The translations under genes were made by a program, and so were the position numbers. A model generated the notes under the pieces. That model was not told the DNA's origin. It saw nothing but the letters and a program-made list of their open reading frames with translations, and ran no database searches. This document shows, piece after piece, positions 20,902-21,667 of a stretch of DNA of 21,667 bases. The number at the start of each line of letters is the position of its first letter. Within the stretch, counting starts at the first letter, position 1. This stretch comes from 66-474 sp964489055 (lineage in GTDB: Bacteria > Pseudomonadota > Gammaproteobacteria > Xanthomonadales > Rhodanobacteraceae): contig CAZAXF010000051.1 in the NCBI GenBank assembly GCA_964489055.1, forward strand, positions 1 through 21,667, given 5' to 3'.

Positions 20902-20933
20902 TTCATCTTTCCATCGCGAAGAACAGATATAAT
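20902..20933 (+). promoter_or_regulatory. ahcY promoter with a TTCATCTTTCCATC box shared with metK
   Basis: The box lies at 20902-20915 and a perfect TATAAT -10 at 20928-20933, with the same spacing as at metK. Transcription would start near 20940, just before the first stem of the riboswitch. No good -35 is visible under the box, suggesting an activator or a repressor site overlapping the -35 position. Confidence 0.65.
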
Positions 20934-20943
20934 GAATGTTTTC

Positions 20944-21009
20944 GCCGAGGGGCGCTGCAACCGCGCGCAGGCGTGGTCAGGCTCGGCCAGTCCATCTGCA
21001 ACAGCGCCC
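20944..21009 (+). ncRNA. S-adenosylhomocysteine (SAH) riboswitch
   Basis: The 5' leader of ahcY matches the SAH riboswitch class. Stem P1 is GGGCGCTG (20950-20957) with CAGCGCCC (21002-21009), 8 of 8 pairs. A hairpin P2 forms from CCGCGC (20961-20966) and GCGTGG (20971-20976) with one G-U. The pseudoknot is GCCGAG (20944-20949) with CTCGGC (20982-20987), 6 of 6. The conserved GCAA after the first P1 strand and TCAGG before the second pseudoknot strand are present. The ahcY ribosome site GGAG (21018-21021) lies 9 nt beyond P1. The class normally turns on ahcY when SAH accumulates. Confidence 0.92.
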
Positions 21010-21027
21010 GCCCAACCGGAGAATTGC

Positions 21028-21667
21028 ATGAACGCTGTCGCCAAAGAATCCGTGAAGCAGGACTACCACGTACGGGACATCAAGCTGGCCGACCTCGGCC
21101 GCAAGCGCATCGCGATGGCCGAGCAGGAAATGCCCGGCCTGATGTCGATCCGCGCCAAGTACGCGCCACAGAAGCCCCTGAAAGACGTGCGCATCACCGG
21201 CTCCCTGCACATGACCAAGGAAACCGCGGTGCTGATCGACACCCTGACCGAGCTGGGCGCCTCGGTGCGCTGGGCATCGTGCAACATCTTCTCGACCCAG
21301 GACGACTGCGCCGCCGCGGTGGCCGCCGAGGGCATCCCGGTGTTCGCCTGGAAGGGCGAGACGCTGGAGGAATACTGGCAGTGCACCCTGAACGCGATCA
21401 CGCACCCGGACATGCAGGGCCCCGAGCTGATCGTCGATGACGGCGGCGACGCGACCTTGCTGATCCACAAGGGCTTCGAGATGGAGCAGGGCTCGAAGTG
21501 GGTGGACGAGAAAGGCACCAACCACGAGGAGCAGGTCATCAAGGATCTTCTGAAGAAGACCCGCGAGGAGCGTCCCGGCTTCTGGAAGAAGGTCGCCGAG
21601 GGCTGGCGCGGGGTGTCCGAGGAGACCACCACCGGCGTGCACCGCCTGTACCAGCTGGCCGAGGCCG
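21028..21667 (+). CDS. ahcY: Adenosylhomocysteinase, N-terminal part (runs off the right edge)
   Basis: AhcY hydrolyses S-adenosylhomocysteine to adenosine and homocysteine, removing the inhibitor left by SAM-dependent methylation. The first 213 codons are present. Family stretches include DYHVRDIKLADLGRKRIAMAEQEMPGLM, ITGSLHMTKETAVLIDTLTELGA, VRWASCNIFSTQDD and PELIVDDGGDATLL. The insert after the GGDATLL strand (KGFEMEQGSKWVDEKGTNHEEQVI) is found in many proteobacterial AhcY. GGAG lies 6 nt before the ATG at 21028. The NAD-binding domain lies outside the window. Promoter and riboswitch are directly upstream. Confidence 0.97.
   Translation, partial: MNAVAKESVKQDYHVRDIKLADLGRKRIAMAEQEMPGLMSIRAKYAPQKPLKDVRITGSLHMTKETAVLIDTLTELGASVRWASCNIFSTQDDCAAAVAAEGIPVFAWKGETLEEYWQCTLNAITHPDMQGPELIVDDGGDATLLIHKGFEMEQGSKWVDEKGTNHEEQVIKDLLKKTREERPGFWKKVAEGWRGVSEETTTGVHRLYQLAEA

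Overview
The window looks like a high-GC chromosome segment from a gammaproteobacterium, most likely Lysobacterales (Xanthomonadaceae or Rhodanobacteraceae). This is inferred from the gene set: FdxA, DusB, DjlA, the Anbu cluster, and an SAH riboswitch in front of ahcY. It is also inferred from extragenic repeats with a GTAG head, as described in Stenotrophomonas. No database search was possible. Most of the window is chromosomal housekeeping DNA, with repeat-rich intergenic stretches and two small toxin-antitoxin pairs. No phage, integrase, transposase, CRISPR array, tRNA or rRNA was seen.

Layout, left to right. The 5' part of rpe runs off the left edge on the minus strand. A 617-bp repeat-filled gap follows. 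Next is a minus-strand pair, a small cytochrome c overlapping djlA (TGATG), divergent from a plus-strand run of purC, an EmrE-like SMR transporter (TGATG overlap) and an Mpo1/DUF962 membrane protein. A secreted S1/P1-type nuclease (minus) is divergent from gapA (plus). After gapA come two tandem REP pairs, then minus-strand tpx and fdxA. A group III truncated haemoglobin, an unknown protein, dusB, a GluR0-like ligand-gated potassium channel and metK follow on the plus strand.

From 12146 to 12902 there is no gene. The stretch is built from REP palindromes and a larger ATTCCGG palindromic element, and it includes a duplication with an exact 344-bp offset. The minus-strand Anbu cluster follows (circularly permuted ATP-grasp, alpha-E, Anbu proteasome-like peptidase); the transglutaminase-like gene usually found with it is absent here. 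Then come a ParE-type toxin with its antitoxin, ppc, a second palindromic element that can fold as a four-way cruciform, and a VapBC pair. The window ends in the 5' part of ahcY, which has a clear promoter and a well-formed SAH riboswitch.

The main functional theme is the S-adenosylmethionine cycle. metK and ahcY lie about 10 kb apart on the same strand. Both carry the same 14-nt box, TTCATCTTTCCATC, at the same distance from the -10 element, so a shared regulator is likely. ahcY also has riboswitch control. Other genes fall into central carbon metabolism (rpe, gapA, ppc), purine synthesis (purC), redox and oxygen biology (tpx, fdxA, truncated haemoglobin, cytochrome c) and chaperone function (djlA).
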